The position numbers and the translations under genes are program-made. DNA of 28,216 nucleotides from Acidimicrobiia bacterium (lineage in GTDB: Bacteria > Actinomycetota > Acidimicrobiia > Spongiisociales > ZC4RG35): assembly GCA_025929005.1 (NCBI GenBank), contig JAICND010000001.1:1-28216 (forward strand), in the 5' to 3' direction. Numbering within the stretch: position 1 is the first letter of the stretch; every line of letters begins with the position of its first letter. Positions 17,536 through 24,996 of this stretch are shown here, piece after piece. A model generated the notes under the pieces. That model was not told where the DNA came from, ran no database searches, and worked only from the letters and a program-made list of their open reading frames with translations.

Positions 17536-17564
17536 TTGACAATCATCGATACGACCGGTAGCGT
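17536..17564 (+). promoter_or_regulatory. Sigma-70-type promoter of arsM
   Basis: A perfect -35 TTGACA (17536-17541) is followed after 17 bp by TAGCGT (17559-17564), which fits the -10 consensus at three of six positions including the first two and the last. The predicted transcription start is near 17571, inside the palindromic operator, so a bound repressor would block it. Confidence 0.65.
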
Positions 17565-17590
17565 GCCACGTATCGAAGTCTGTCGATACG
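17546..17590 (+). promoter_or_regulatory. Palindromic operator of arsM, ArsR/SmtB-like
   Basis: CGTATCGA (17569-17576), a 6-base spacer AGTCTG and TCGATACG (17583-17590) form a perfect 8+6+8 inverted repeat. A further TCGATACG half-site lies at 17546-17553 between the -35 and -10 elements. ArsR/SmtB repressors commonly bind AT-containing inverted repeats with 6-base spacing overlapping the promoter. No arsR gene lies in this window. Confidence 0.6.
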
Positions 17591-17605
17591 ACCAGGAGGT
17601 AGGGA

Positions 17606-18352
17606 ATGACCACGGACGCCGAGATGAGAGAGCAGGTACGGGAGCGCTACGCCCAAGCCGCCACGACCGGGTCGTGCTGCGGCCCGGATTGTTGCGGTCA
17701 CGACGAGACCCTGGATGCCGACCTGACTGCGGGGACCTATAGCCGGACCGAGATGTCGACACTTCCGGCCAAGGCCGTCGAGGTCAGCCTCGGCTGTGGG
17801 AATCCAACGGCAGTGGCCGAGCTGGCCGAGGGAGAGACGGTTCTCGACCTGGGCTCAGGTGGAGGCATCGACGTTCTCCTCTCCGCCGGCCGGGTGGGCC
17901 CAACCGGGTTCGTCTACGGGCTTGACATGACCGACGAGATGCTCGAGCTCGCCGAGAAGAACGCCGCTGACGCTGGGGTCACCAACGTCGAGTTCCTCAA
18001 GGGGTACATCGAGGACATCCCCCTATCCGACGGCTCCGTCGACGTCGTCATATCGAACTGCGTCATCAATCTCTCCACGGACAAACCCACAGTCTTCGCC
18101 GAGATCCACCGCGTTCTGCGAGCTGGAGGAAGGATCGGGATCAGCGACATCGTCGCCGACGACTCACTCACAATCGACGAGCGGGCCGAGCGTGGATCCT
18201 GGGTCGGCTGCATCGCCGGCGCACTTTCCTACAGCGAGTATCGGGACCTGCTTAGGGCGGCGGGATTCGCCGACATCACCCTCACCACCAGCCACGAGGC
18301 CACGGACGGCATGGACTCGGTCATCATCAAGGCTCGCAAGCCGGCTGCGTAA
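17606..18352 (+). CDS. arsM: Arsenite S-adenosylmethionine methyltransferase
   Basis: 248 residues from ATG at 17606, preceded by a strong AGGAGG. ArsM methylates trivalent arsenic stepwise with SAM in the cytosol, giving volatile or exported methylarsenicals. The SAM-binding motif I is LDLGSGGGIDV (80-90), with GLDMTDEML (105-113) as motif II. The arsenic-binding cysteines of the family are present: Cys64 in SLGCGNP, Cys152 in ISNCVINL and Cys202 in GCIAGAL. An extra N-terminal cysteine cluster (SCCGPDCCGH, about 23-32) is common in prokaryotic ArsM and may help bind As(III). No arsR, arsenite pump or arsenate reductase is adjacent. The upstream promoter and operator suggest arsenic-responsive repression by a regulator encoded elsewhere. 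Confidence 0.95.
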   Translation: MTTDAEMREQVRERYAQAATTGSCCGPDCCGHDETLDADLTAGTYSRTEMSTLPAKAVEVSLGCGNPTAVAELAEGETVLDLGSGGGIDVLLSAGRVGPTGFVYGLDMTDEMLELAEKNAADAGVTNVEFLKGYIEDIPLSDGSVDVVISNCVINLSTDKPTVFAEIHRVLRAGGRIGISDIVADDSLTIDERAERGSWVGCIAGALSYSEYRDLLRAAGFADITLTTSHEATDGMDSVIIKARKPAA

Positions 18353-18497
18353 AGCCGGAGTTAGGGTCACGTTGATGAGCCACGGCCGCCGACATGTCAG
18401 ACGGACACGGCTACCCGGCTACACCCATTGCGACTCCGAGGACCCGGCGAGTCACCTCACCTCCTGACCGGTCCTTCTCACTGTCCAAGGAGCTCCA

Positions 18498-19400
18498 GTG
18501 CTGACCCTTAATCGACATCGCACCGCGCCTGTCCTCATCGGCGCCGCCGCCTCGTGGGGCATCGCCACGGTGATCACCAAACACGCCCTCGGCGAGATCC
18601 CGCCGATCACGCTGCTTCCGATCCAGCTCGCGGCCAGCGTCCTACTGGTGACACCCTTCCTGTTGCTTCGTCAACGAGAGCCTCCGCGAACCGAACGGCT
18701 CGGGAAGCTAACCGCGCTCGGGGTCCTCAACCCCGGCATCTCATACGCGCTCGGCCTACTCGGGCTCGTCTTCATAACGGCGAGCGAGTCGGTGCTGCTG
18801 TGGGCCACCGAGCCGATCATGATCATGGCCCTCGCCGCGGTGATGCTCCGGGAACAGATCACCAGGGCACAGGTGATCGCCGCCGGCGTCGCCAGCGCCG
18901 GAGTCGCCCTCATCGTCATCACACCAGACCGCAGCAACCGACCGATCGGCATCGCCCTTACCCTCGCCGCTGTCGCGGCCTGTGCCATCTACACGGTCCT
19001 CTCGAGGAGATGGATGATCGACGAGTCGTCACTGCGGGTCGTGATCTACCAGCAGACCGCAGCCCTCGCCTTTGCGTTGATCCTGCTCTCAGCAGTGGTG
19101 CTAGCCGGTGGCATCCCAAGGCTTTCCGGGATATCCGCAGGATCGTGGGTGAGCGCCATCGTCTCCGGCTGGCTCTACTACGGCATCGCATTCTGGTTGT
19201 ACCTGACCGGGCTCCAGCGCACCCCCGCTTCGGTGGCTGGCCAATACATCAACCTGATCCCTGTCTTTGGCATTGCCGCCAGCAGCCTGTTTCTAGACGA
19301 GCAACTCAGTGCCCGACAATGGGTCGGCGCCGTCATAATCGTTGGTGCCGTCACGGTCGCCGGGAAGAGCCTGGCGTTGGCCGGGGAGGTTCGATCCTGA
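18498..19400 (+). CDS. DMT-superfamily transporter (EamA domains)
   Basis: 300 residues from GTG at 18498 with AAGGAGC four bases upstream. Ten hydrophobic segments form two EamA repeats. The first begins APVLIGAAASWGIATVITKHAL and contains the conserved LGLLGLVFITASESVLLWATEPIMIMALAAVMLREQITRAQVIAAGVASAGVALIV. The second runs from IGIALTLAAVAACAIYTVLSRRW to ASVAGQYINLIPVFGIAASSLFLDEQLSARQWVGAVIIVGAVTV. The typical E at the end of helix 4 in each repeat (LREQ, LDEQ) is present. These inner-membrane proteins export small metabolites; the substrate cannot be told from sequence. It lies 145 bp after arsM on the same strand, so co-transcription is possible but a functional link is speculative. 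Confidence 0.9.
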   Translation: MLTLNRHRTAPVLIGAAASWGIATVITKHALGEIPPITLLPIQLAASVLLVTPFLLLRQREPPRTERLGKLTALGVLNPGISYALGLLGLVFITASESVLLWATEPIMIMALAAVMLREQITRAQVIAAGVASAGVALIVITPDRSNRPIGIALTLAAVAACAIYTVLSRRWMIDESSLRVVIYQQTAALAFALILLSAVVLAGGIPRLSGISAGSWVSAIVSGWLYYGIAFWLYLTGLQRTPASVAGQYINLIPVFGIAASSLFLDEQLSARQWVGAVIIVGAVTVAGKSLALAGEVRS

Positions 19401-19561
19401 AGTCCGACCGACCAAGACCGCCATCGACGGGCGATAGGCACCATCGATCTCGCGGTCCTGAGATCTGGCGCGCATCCCACGCTCGGCGAAAGGCCGGCCG
19501 ACTTACCGGACCTCTCGCAGCAGAGGACGCCGGCGTAGCACGCACCCGGCGACGCCGCTGC

Positions 19562-20584
19562 TCATGGGACGAGGACGTCCCGGCCGATGACAGCACCCGC
19601 CAGCACCCGCTGTTGGAGCTCTTCGGCGTCATGAAGCGGGCGCACTTGGTCAATGATGGGGTGCACGAGGCCCTGGTCGGTCAGGCTCACGACCGTGGCC
19701 AGCTCGTCGACGGTGACATTGCGGGAGCCAAGGATCTCCCACTCGTTCCGGTAGACGAGTCCCGGGTCGATCGTCCAGGCATCGCCAGTGTGTGACCCCA
19801 CGATGACGAGGCGCCCACCCTTGGAAAGCGAGCCGAGGGAGGAGGAGAGCGTGGCGGGGCCGACTAGCTCCAGTACGCCGTCGACTCCCTTGCCTCCAGT
19901 CCATTCTCTAGCGACTTCGGCCAGGTCAACCAGAGTCGGGTCGATGGTGCGGTCGGCGCCTGCTGCGGCCATGGCGGCCGCCTTGGCCTCCCCCAGGTCG
20001 ACGCCCATCACCTGGGCACCGAGCAGCTTCCCCACCTGGATGGCGTGGAGCCCCACGCCCCCACCCGCCCCCGTGATGATCAGGTACTCCCCGGCGGTAA
20101 GTCGCATCCGTCGAGCCAGAGCGTGAAACGGAGTTCCCACCACGTTGGCGAGCAAGGATCCCTCCTCGTGACGGATACTCTCGGGGAGCGCGACCAGGCT
20201 GGAGGAGGGGAGGACGGTGTACTCGGCGTAGCCGCCCGGCACGTTGACCCCGACGTGCCCTCTGAAGTTCTCACAGATCGTCTCTCGGCCCCGTCGGCAC
20301 CAACGGCACCGGCCGCAGGTGAGGTAGAGGGAAGAGACCACCCGATCCCCGGCTCCCCACTCCTCGACTCCGGATCCCACCTCCGCCACCTCGCCTGATA
20401 TCTCGTGGCCGAGGATGAGCGGAAGGTTGGCCCGCTCCCGCACCTGCGCCCGGATGGCGGTGTCGAAGCGGTCAACGGCGCAGGCTCTCACTCGGACGAG
20501 CACCTCGCTCGGTGCCGGGCGAGGAATCGGGATCTCCGAGAGGACCAGGGGGCCACCGAACTCCTCCAACACCATGGCTCGCAT
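19562..20584 (-). CDS. Zinc-binding alcohol dehydrogenase (MDR superfamily)
   Basis: 340 residues from ATG at 20584, the usual length when started at MRAMVLEEFG; a longer frame upstream adds unrelated residues. Catalytic-zinc ligands are Cys35 with Asp38 (ACAVDRFD) and His60-Glu61 (LGHE). The structural zinc lobe has Cys90, Cys93, Cys96 and Cys104 (CGRCRWCRRGRETIC). The NAD(P)-binding Rossmann motif is TGAGGGVGLHAIQ (171-183). Residues GADRTIDPT and GVLELVGPATL match zinc MDR oxidoreductases acting on alcohols or carbonyls; the substrate is unknown. It ends 161 bp from the convergent DMT transporter. A palindrome at 20643-20661 upstream may be an operator. Confidence 0.92.
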   Translation of the reverse strand: MRAMVLEEFGGPLVLSEIPIPRPAPSEVLVRVRACAVDRFDTAIRAQVRERANLPLILGHEISGEVAEVGSGVEEWGAGDRVVSSLYLTCGRCRWCRRGRETICENFRGHVGVNVPGGYAEYTVLPSSSLVALPESIRHEEGSLLANVVGTPFHALARRMRLTAGEYLIITGAGGGVGLHAIQVGKLLGAQVMGVDLGEAKAAAMAAAGADRTIDPTLVDLAEVAREWTGGKGVDGVLELVGPATLSSSLGSLSKGGRLVIVGSHTGDAWTIDPGLVYRNEWEILGSRNVTVDELATVVSLTDQGLVHPIIDQVRPLHDAEELQQRVLAGAVIGRDVLVP

Positions 20585-20913
20585 AGTCGACTCAAGCATC
20601 CCAGGGACCTTAGACAAACGATTGCGCGAGCAGCCTGGCCAAATGGCTGAAGCTAAGCCATGTCCGAGCTGCGAGAACACGCCAGGGGGATCCACCCCAG
20701 CCATCCTCACCGAGGATGGGCTGGAGCGGGGCCGTTCATTCCCTGGCGGAACGAGTACCCATCCCCGTGACGGCCAAGGTTGATTGCATCGGCCGACTAG
20801 ATGCTCCTGTGGAGGCGACTGCCTACTTCGAGTGTCGGAAGACTGACCAACGGCTTCAAACACTCGGGAGCATCCCAATTACGGATGAGCTTGCACCGAG
20901 TCGGGAACGAACT
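20585..20913. other. Upstream region of the alcohol dehydrogenase, no gene
   Basis: About 330 bp between the dehydrogenase start and the recognisable transposase remains. It contains the palindrome at 20643-20661 but no coding frame that resembles a family. Its right part may be the scrambled N-terminus of the decayed transposase. Confidence 0.45.
20643..20661. promoter_or_regulatory. Palindrome upstream of the alcohol dehydrogenase gene
   Basis: ATGGCT (20643-20648) and AGCCAT (20656-20661) are perfect inverted arms around a 7-base centre, 59-77 bp upstream of the dehydrogenase start. The position suits a repressor site. No regulator gene is adjacent, so this is tentative. Confidence 0.35.
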
Positions 20914-21246
20914 GGTGCCCGTCAGACCTTCTACCGGTGGCGCCGCCGGTATGAAGGAAAGGGGTTGGGGGCTGAGGGACAAGTCGTCCCGACCTCACCA
21001 CTGCCCTATGAGACCAGCGGTGAGGTGGTTGGCCGGTCGAATCCCAGCGCCCGTTCAGCGCCCGCACCGAAGCGGGGTCGGCAGCCACGAGCAAGACCTG
21101 GTGGTATCAGCTTCGCCGGTGTCGGCTACCGGGTCGGCAACACCCACCGCCGGGAGCGGTCGAAGTCCGAGTCGTCGGTGACACAGTCGAGATCTCACAG
21201 AACGGAAAACTGCTCAGAGTCCAGGCGGGTTCACCACCGGCCGATG
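20914..21246 (+). pseudogene. Degraded IS481-type transposase remnant
   Basis: Pieces of an IS481-family transposase appear in three shifting frames. ARQTFYRWRRRYEGKGL (from about 20917) is the N-terminal helix-turn-helix. LRDKSSRPHHCP, in the next frame from about 20970, is the typical linker after it. SGEVVGR, back in the first frame near 21014, follows. Then ISFAGVGYRVGNTHRRE at 21106-21156, and after a one-base loss AVEVRVVGDTVEISQNGKLL from 21156, give the C-terminal beta domain. The central DDE catalytic domain of about 200 residues is missing. At least three frameshifts and one large deletion make it inactive. No terminal inverted repeats were identified. It abuts the 3' end of the SnoaL-like gene. 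Confidence 0.72.
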
Positions 21247-21254
21247 CGGAGCCG

Positions 21255-21653
21255 TCACTCGCTCACGATATCGCCATGGCGGTGGGCCACCTTCCACTCG
21301 CCTTCCTCGAGGCGATACACCTGCGTAGCCCGTAAGGTGTAGCTGCCCGCCTGACCGTCGATGGAGCACGAAGTGTGCTCAAGGCCGGCGGTGTAGGCCA
21401 TGTCGCCCACCACGTCGTACGCCTGCAGTTCGAACGTGTGCGACGTGCACTTGGAGAAGGTCCTCTCGAGGGAAGAGAAGAGTTCGTCGATCTCACGCTG
21501 TCCAAAGGCGTTACGCAACGCACCCAGGACACTCACTGGCTCGTTGCGAGACCAGAGAGCCCGGCGTCGGCTCGCGTCACCGTTGTGTAGGGCGAGCTCT
21601 GCTTCGTACAGCTCGGTCTTGACCCAGCGCAGGAAGTCTTCGTGGTCGGTCAT
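21255..21653 (-). CDS. SnoaL-like/NTF2-like protein (DUF4440 type)
   Basis: 132 residues from ATG at 21653. The N-terminal helices (DFLRWVKTELYEAELALHNGD), a W-S-R-N-E-P-V-S-V-L-G segment and C-terminal strands ending ATQVYRLEEGEWKVAHRHGD are typical of the NTF2-like cone fold used by DUF4440/SnoaL proteins. The final R-x-x-G-x-W-K-(V/I)-x-H-x-H pattern is the strongest marker. The fold binds small hydrophobic molecules or acts as a cyclase or isomerase; no activity can be assigned. No ribosome binding site is obvious. The gene stands alone between the transposase remnant and a broken membrane gene. Confidence 0.82.
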   Translation of the reverse strand: MTDHEDFLRWVKTELYEAELALHNGDASRRRALWSRNEPVSVLGALRNAFGQREIDELFSSLERTFSKCTSHTFELQAYDVVGDMAYTAGLEHTSCSIDGQAGSYTLRATQVYRLEEGEWKVAHRHGDIVSE

Positions 21654-21878
21654 GCCGTCAGCATGTTAAGGGTCAAACACGACCCCGACACGGGCACAGC
21701 GCCTTCGCCAACCCCCGGAGGCAAACCCGACCGCGTCAACGCTGCTAGCTAAACCCGCGGGGAGAGAGGGCGTTCAGGTGCCGGAGCCGAAGTGTCGTGC
21801 GGGTATCGAGAATTGACATCGGGCGGGCGGTCGAGCATCGCGCCGGATTAGCGCTCGTCCAGAGCGGTTTTCGCCTCG

Positions 21879-22097
21879 TTGCTCTTCGTCGGTGAAGCGC
21901 TCATCGGCGCCGGGCTACTCGGTAGTGGCCTGGTTCGCACCTGGGTCGCCTGGACCGTTATCGTCTGGAACGTCCTTTGGCTGGTGACCTTGGTCATTAT
22001 CTCCAGAGACGACATGTACTACCCCGGCCTGCATTACATCCCACTGGTTCTGATTGGCATCCCTCTGACTCGGCATAGTCAATCCTCGTCTCGGTGA
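21879..22097 (+). pseudogene. C-terminal fragment of a small integral membrane protein
   Basis: A 72-codon frame with two or three hydrophobic segments (FVGEALIGAGLLGSGLV, TWVAWTVIVWNVLWLVTLVII, LHYIPLVLIGIPL). The pattern matches the last helices of uncharacterised actinobacterial 4-7 TM proteins. The frame is closed by a TAG at 21849, and its first usable codon is a TTG without ribosome binding site, so the N-terminal helices are gone. I read it as a truncated gene; a genuine small membrane protein is the alternative. Confidence 0.5.
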
Positions 22098-22259
22098 AGC
22101 TCCTCACGAGAATCTCAGGCCAGTCATCTTCGGACGAGGAGAGGGATGTGATCAGCCGGCTCTTCTTGCATCAGTTCCTCAGGCGACCAGCTCGAGCAGC
22201 AGCGCCACAACGAGAACCCACCCAGTCGAAGCTTCATAACCCCTTCCGTTCCGTCGCCT

Positions 22260-23936
22260 TCAGGGGGTATCGATCTCGAGGGACTCCACGATGGGTGTCG
22301 CCTCCTGGGTCACCCGCTCGAAGTCGGTCTCCGGAGAGATGACCGCGATAGCCAGAACCTGGGCCGACTCGCCGGGGTAGTCGATCAGGTACAGGCGCGT
22401 CCGCCACTGAGCGAGCTGATCTGGTCCGAACCAGCCGGAACACGAGAGGGGGTTGTAGTCAACGTCCACGTCCAACTGCAGCCCGTCGAGACCCGCGATG
22501 CGCACCGGCACTGCCCCGGTGGTCTCGAAGTCGGGGTTGGCCATGATGCTCTGAGCCAGCGTCTCGGCATCGGCGGGCGCCGAGGCGTTCTCACAGTCCG
22601 CGCCGGCCGGTAGGGGATCGGTCCCGATCACGACGAACTCCTCTCGACCCGCCTGAAACCTCATGTGAGTGTCGGAAGCGTCGGAGGGGTCAACCAGTGC
22701 CCTTCTCCACGGGGGGGCCGTGGCGAAGGTCACCTCGTCATCGAGGATGATGTTCACGGATTGCCCGTTTTCGGTGCTCTGGAGTACGTCGTCGAAGTAT
22801 CCGTACACGAGGCCGAGGTTTCCATCACTGCGGACCACATGGAACAACTGCTCGACGACGTTCCCACCCTCGGCGAACAGCCTCACCCTGACCAGAATCC
22901 TTCCGGTCGGCCAGCGCGGGCCTTGCACCTGCTCGGTCTCGAAGCGCTCAAAGGGTGCGCCGCTGGTCGTGGCATACAGGAGCGGCACATCCTCGAAGAT
23001 CCACTCCTCTGGCTCGTGGAGCAGATACTGCTCGGCCCCTGCGCCGTCCACCCGGGCTTGCAGGAACCCCTCCAGGAGAGCTGCTAGTCCAGTGTCGGAT
23101 GGCGGGACGACCTGCTCGACCTGTCTCCCGGCCAAGAGGTCTGGGGTGAGGAGTTCCCCGAGAGTCTCAGGGGACTTGGGCTGGAGAGTCTCCCATCGAG
23201 TCACCACCCAGAGACCCGAAGGACCCCGAAGGCCGGGCTGGGACACACTGATACCCACCGTCTCGTAGCTGAACTCGTCGATCGTCGGCGCACACCGGCG
23301 GATCTCGGGTGGTACCTCCGCGTACACCCGGCTCAATGGGTTGGTCTCGCCGGGCGCACAACGGATGAAGACGACTTGCTCGTAGCGTCCCCCACCTTCG
23401 TCGATCCATCCATCGTTGTCTTCGCCGATCCATCCATCGAACGCACCGGCCTCCCAGGCCTCCCAGCCCAGCTCCTCCTCGATGAACCGGGCGAAAATCT
23501 CCGCTCCCCACGGATCGCCATTTTCGGCCAGCGTGGTGTCGAGCTGCCAGACGTAGTCGGCATCGCCGGCGTCGGCTCGCTCCTGGGCCTCACGCACCTC
23601 CTCCAAATTCGATTGGGGCCACATTGAGCCTGAGACTGGGGACTCGGGTTCCGGCGCGAGGATCGTTGTCGGGGTGGGCACGGTCGTTTGATCGACCACC
23701 TGGCCATCACTTCCCCGGAAGGCGTAATACATCCCACCCACGGCAAGAACAACGACGACGAACGCGGCCACCGCCCAACCGATCCCCCGTCCCAACCTCG
23801 TCTGCGGTGGCCGATTGCCAATCCCGACTGTGCCCGGAGGCACAATGGGGCTGGAAATCTCGTCGATACTGATCGGTCCAAACAGCTCATCCTGCAGTTG
23901 CCCGTAATCGGCGAGCTGTTGCTCCAAGCTGATCAT
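22260..23936 (-). CDS. Membrane partner (putative anti-sigma factor) of the adjacent ECF sigma factor, module A
   Basis: 558 residues from ATG at 23936, overlapping the sigma-factor stop by ATGA, so the two are translationally coupled. A short cytoplasmic part (1-50) carries L4 and Q7-L8-A9-D10-Y11. One membrane helix (52-72) follows, then a Thr/Pro linker (TTVPTPTTI) and a large extracytoplasmic region of about 460 residues. The last 100 residues (SIMANPDF... PVRIAGLDGLQLDVDV... SCSGWFG... YLIDYPG... AVISPE... PIVESLEI) correspond to the C-terminal module of the second membrane partner at 25842. There is no zinc-finger HxxxCxxC motif of classic ZAS anti-sigma factors. Gene order, overlap and topology support an anti-sigma or signal-sensing role; the assignment is inferred, not family-proven. 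Confidence 0.72.
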   Translation of the reverse strand: MISLEQQLADYGQLQDELFGPISIDEISSPIVPPGTVGIGNRPPQTRLGRGIGWAVAAFVVVVLAVGGMYYAFRGSDGQVVDQTTVPTPTTILAPEPESPVSGSMWPQSNLEEVREAQERADAGDADYVWQLDTTLAENGDPWGAEIFARFIEEELGWEAWEAGAFDGWIGEDNDGWIDEGGGRYEQVVFIRCAPGETNPLSRVYAEVPPEIRRCAPTIDEFSYETVGISVSQPGLRGPSGLWVVTRWETLQPKSPETLGELLTPDLLAGRQVEQVVPPSDTGLAALLEGFLQARVDGAGAEQYLLHEPEEWIFEDVPLLYATTSGAPFERFETEQVQGPRWPTGRILVRVRLFAEGGNVVEQLFHVVRSDGNLGLVYGYFDDVLQSTENGQSVNIILDDEVTFATAPPWRRALVDPSDASDTHMRFQAGREEFVVIGTDPLPAGADCENASAPADAETLAQSIMANPDFETTGAVPVRIAGLDGLQLDVDVDYNPLSCSGWFGPDQLAQWRTRLYLIDYPGESAQVLAIAVISPETDFERVTQEATPIVESLEIDTP

Positions 23937-24400
23937 GGAACATCTCCAATCTTGGCTCTGAGAGATGCCATTCCCCTCTCCAAATGGTTCTGCACAGCCG
24001 TCTTGGAGATTCCCATCACCTCAGCGACCTCGCTCAGCGTCCACTGGAAACAGTGCACCAACACGACAGAGGTCCGCTGCCGTGTCGAGAGAGCCGCCAA
24101 TGCCTTGGGAAGAGCAGGCTCGACGTGGGGAGTGCGGTCGAACGGAACCTCGCTGAACACCACTGGCCGGGATCGACGGCGGCGACGGCTCCGGTTCCGG
24201 CCCATCACATACAAGTATCCGACCGGGTTCTCCATGCTCCGAAGGCGCTCCCAATGCTCCCACCCATAGGCGAGGACTTCTTGTGCGATTTCCCGGCCCG
24301 CCTCCCCACCACATGTCGCTATCAGTGCGTGCCGGAGCCGTGCTTCGTTGGCGACAACGAACTGGGTGAACGAATCGACCCCGGGCTTTTCGGTCACCAT
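23933..24400 (-). CDS. ECF-type RNA polymerase sigma factor, module A
   Basis: 155 residues from ATG at 24400, with GAGGGA five bases upstream; the longer frame to 24499 is rejected. Region 2 spans about 10-70 (EARLRHALIATCGGEAGREIAQEVLAYGWEHWERLRSMENPVGYLYVMGRNRSRR), where WEHWERLR...NPVGYLY is the -10-binding helix pattern. Region 4 spans about 98-150 (LAALSTRQRTSVVLVHCFQWTLSEVAEVMGISKTAVQNHLERGMASLR), a helix-turn-helix for the -35 element. It lacks regions 1 and 3, as ECF sigmas do. Closely similar to the sigma at 26665-27141. Expected to be held inactive by the coupled membrane protein until an envelope signal arrives. Confidence 0.92.
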   Translation of the reverse strand: MVTEKPGVDSFTQFVVANEARLRHALIATCGGEAGREIAQEVLAYGWEHWERLRSMENPVGYLYVMGRNRSRRRRRSRPVVFSEVPFDRTPHVEPALPKALAALSTRQRTSVVLVHCFQWTLSEVAEVMGISKTAVQNHLERGMASLRAKIGDVP

Positions 24401-24438
24401 CGCTGTCCCTCGACTCTCACACCCCAATAAAGGCACGA

Positions 24439-24453
24439 TACGGCCCAGCCGTA
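24439..24453. promoter_or_regulatory. Inverted repeat upstream of sigma factor A
   Basis: TACGGC (24439-24444), spacer CCA, GCCGTA (24448-24453): a perfect 6+3+6 palindrome 39-53 bp upstream of the sigma-factor start. The position suits an operator. The regulator is unknown. Confidence 0.4.
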
Positions 24454-24574
24454 CCACAAGACGAGGAAGTCCATCAGAACACCCCCGAAGAATCTGCAAA
24501 GGGAGGGCGACTCGCCGACCTAACCCGCCAGGGCACGTGGGGACCCGTCCCGCGCACCCAGAGGGAAGTTCTAG

Positions 24575-24590
24575 AGGGTCTGGCGACCCT
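24575..24590 (-). terminator. Short hairpin after the SnoaL-like pair
   Basis: On the minus strand AGGGTC-GCCA-GACCCT forms a perfect 6-bp stem with a 4-base loop, starting 5 bases after the stop codon at 24596. It lacks a clear T tract, so it is only a weak intrinsic terminator candidate separating the SnoaL-like pair from sigma module A. Confidence 0.35.
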
Positions 24591-24595
24591 GAGAT

Positions 24596-24988
24596 CTAAC
24601 CGATGAAAGCGTCTACGGCTTTCTGGTCGTTAGAGAGTGTCCAGTATTCGATGACTCGACCGGAATCGTCAAAGGTCATAGCGTCCGCCATGACCACGTC
24701 GAGCTTCCCGTCGTCGCTTTCCGCGGTCACATGGGTAAACGACATGAGATGTTCGTTTCCTTCGAGCAGGTCAATCGGAACGACATTCAACCGGTTTTGG
24801 GTAAGCGAGTGGAACCCGCGCAGCAGATCGAGGACCGCTGCCCGGCCGTGATAATCGCCGCTGACCGTGCTGGCGCCTGGCCAGTGCCAAATGACGTGGT
24901 CGGCCAGCAATAAGTCGCCGAACCCTTCGACATCTCCTTGGCTGACCAAGGCCATCGCCTCCGCCAGCCTGTCTGCTTTCTCACCCAT
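24596..24988 (-). CDS. SnoaL-like/NTF2-like protein, second of a tandem pair
   Basis: 130 residues from ATG at 24988, just 8 bases after the stop of its paralogue, so the two form an operon; the longer upstream frame overlaps that gene. Features of the SnoaL/ketosteroid-isomerase-like fold: a helix LAEAMALVSQGDVEGFGDLLLADHVIWHWPG, the loop VSGDYHGRAAVLDLL, and final strands MTFDDSGRVIEYWTL. The W-H-x-x-G, S-G-D-Y-x-G and D-D-x-G-R-(I/V)-x-E-(Y/F)-W elements are shared with the upstream gene, showing tandem duplication. Small-molecule binding or catalysis is likely, with the ligand unknown. Confidence 0.85.
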   Translation of the reverse strand: MGEKADRLAEAMALVSQGDVEGFGDLLLADHVIWHWPGASTVSGDYHGRAAVLDLLRGFHSLTQNRLNVVPIDLLEGNEHLMSFTHVTAESDDGKLDVVMADAMTFDDSGRVIEYWTLSNDQKAVDAFIG

Positions 24989-24996
24989 CGTGTCTG

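Larger units (their letters stand above)
17184..17605. other. Gene-free leader region of arsM
   Basis: 422 bp between the SRPBCC gene and arsM. No frame on either strand gives a recognisable protein. The last 70 bp contain the arsM promoter and operator. Upstream, GAGAGG at 17425-17430 pairs with CCTCTC at 17449-17454, a weak hairpin. The rest holds nothing I can name. Confidence 0.5.

Noticed and set aside
17353..17762. Minus-strand frames upstream of and into arsM
   Set aside because: No similarity to ArsR or any family; they overlap the arsM promoter and N-terminus.
19401..19561. Terminator between the convergent DMT transporter and alcohol dehydrogenase genes
   Set aside because: Only short GC-rich inverted repeats (CGCCGG/CCGGCG type) without a T tract; indistinguishable from background in this composition.
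18554..19795. 413-codon plus-strand frame over the DMT transporter and beyond
   Set aside because: Rich in Arg, His and Pro, in a frame offset from a clear ten-helix transporter.
20716..21342. A single 208-residue protein across the transposase remains
   Set aside because: The IS481 motifs lie in three frames, so this one open frame is accidental and joins real and shifted parts.
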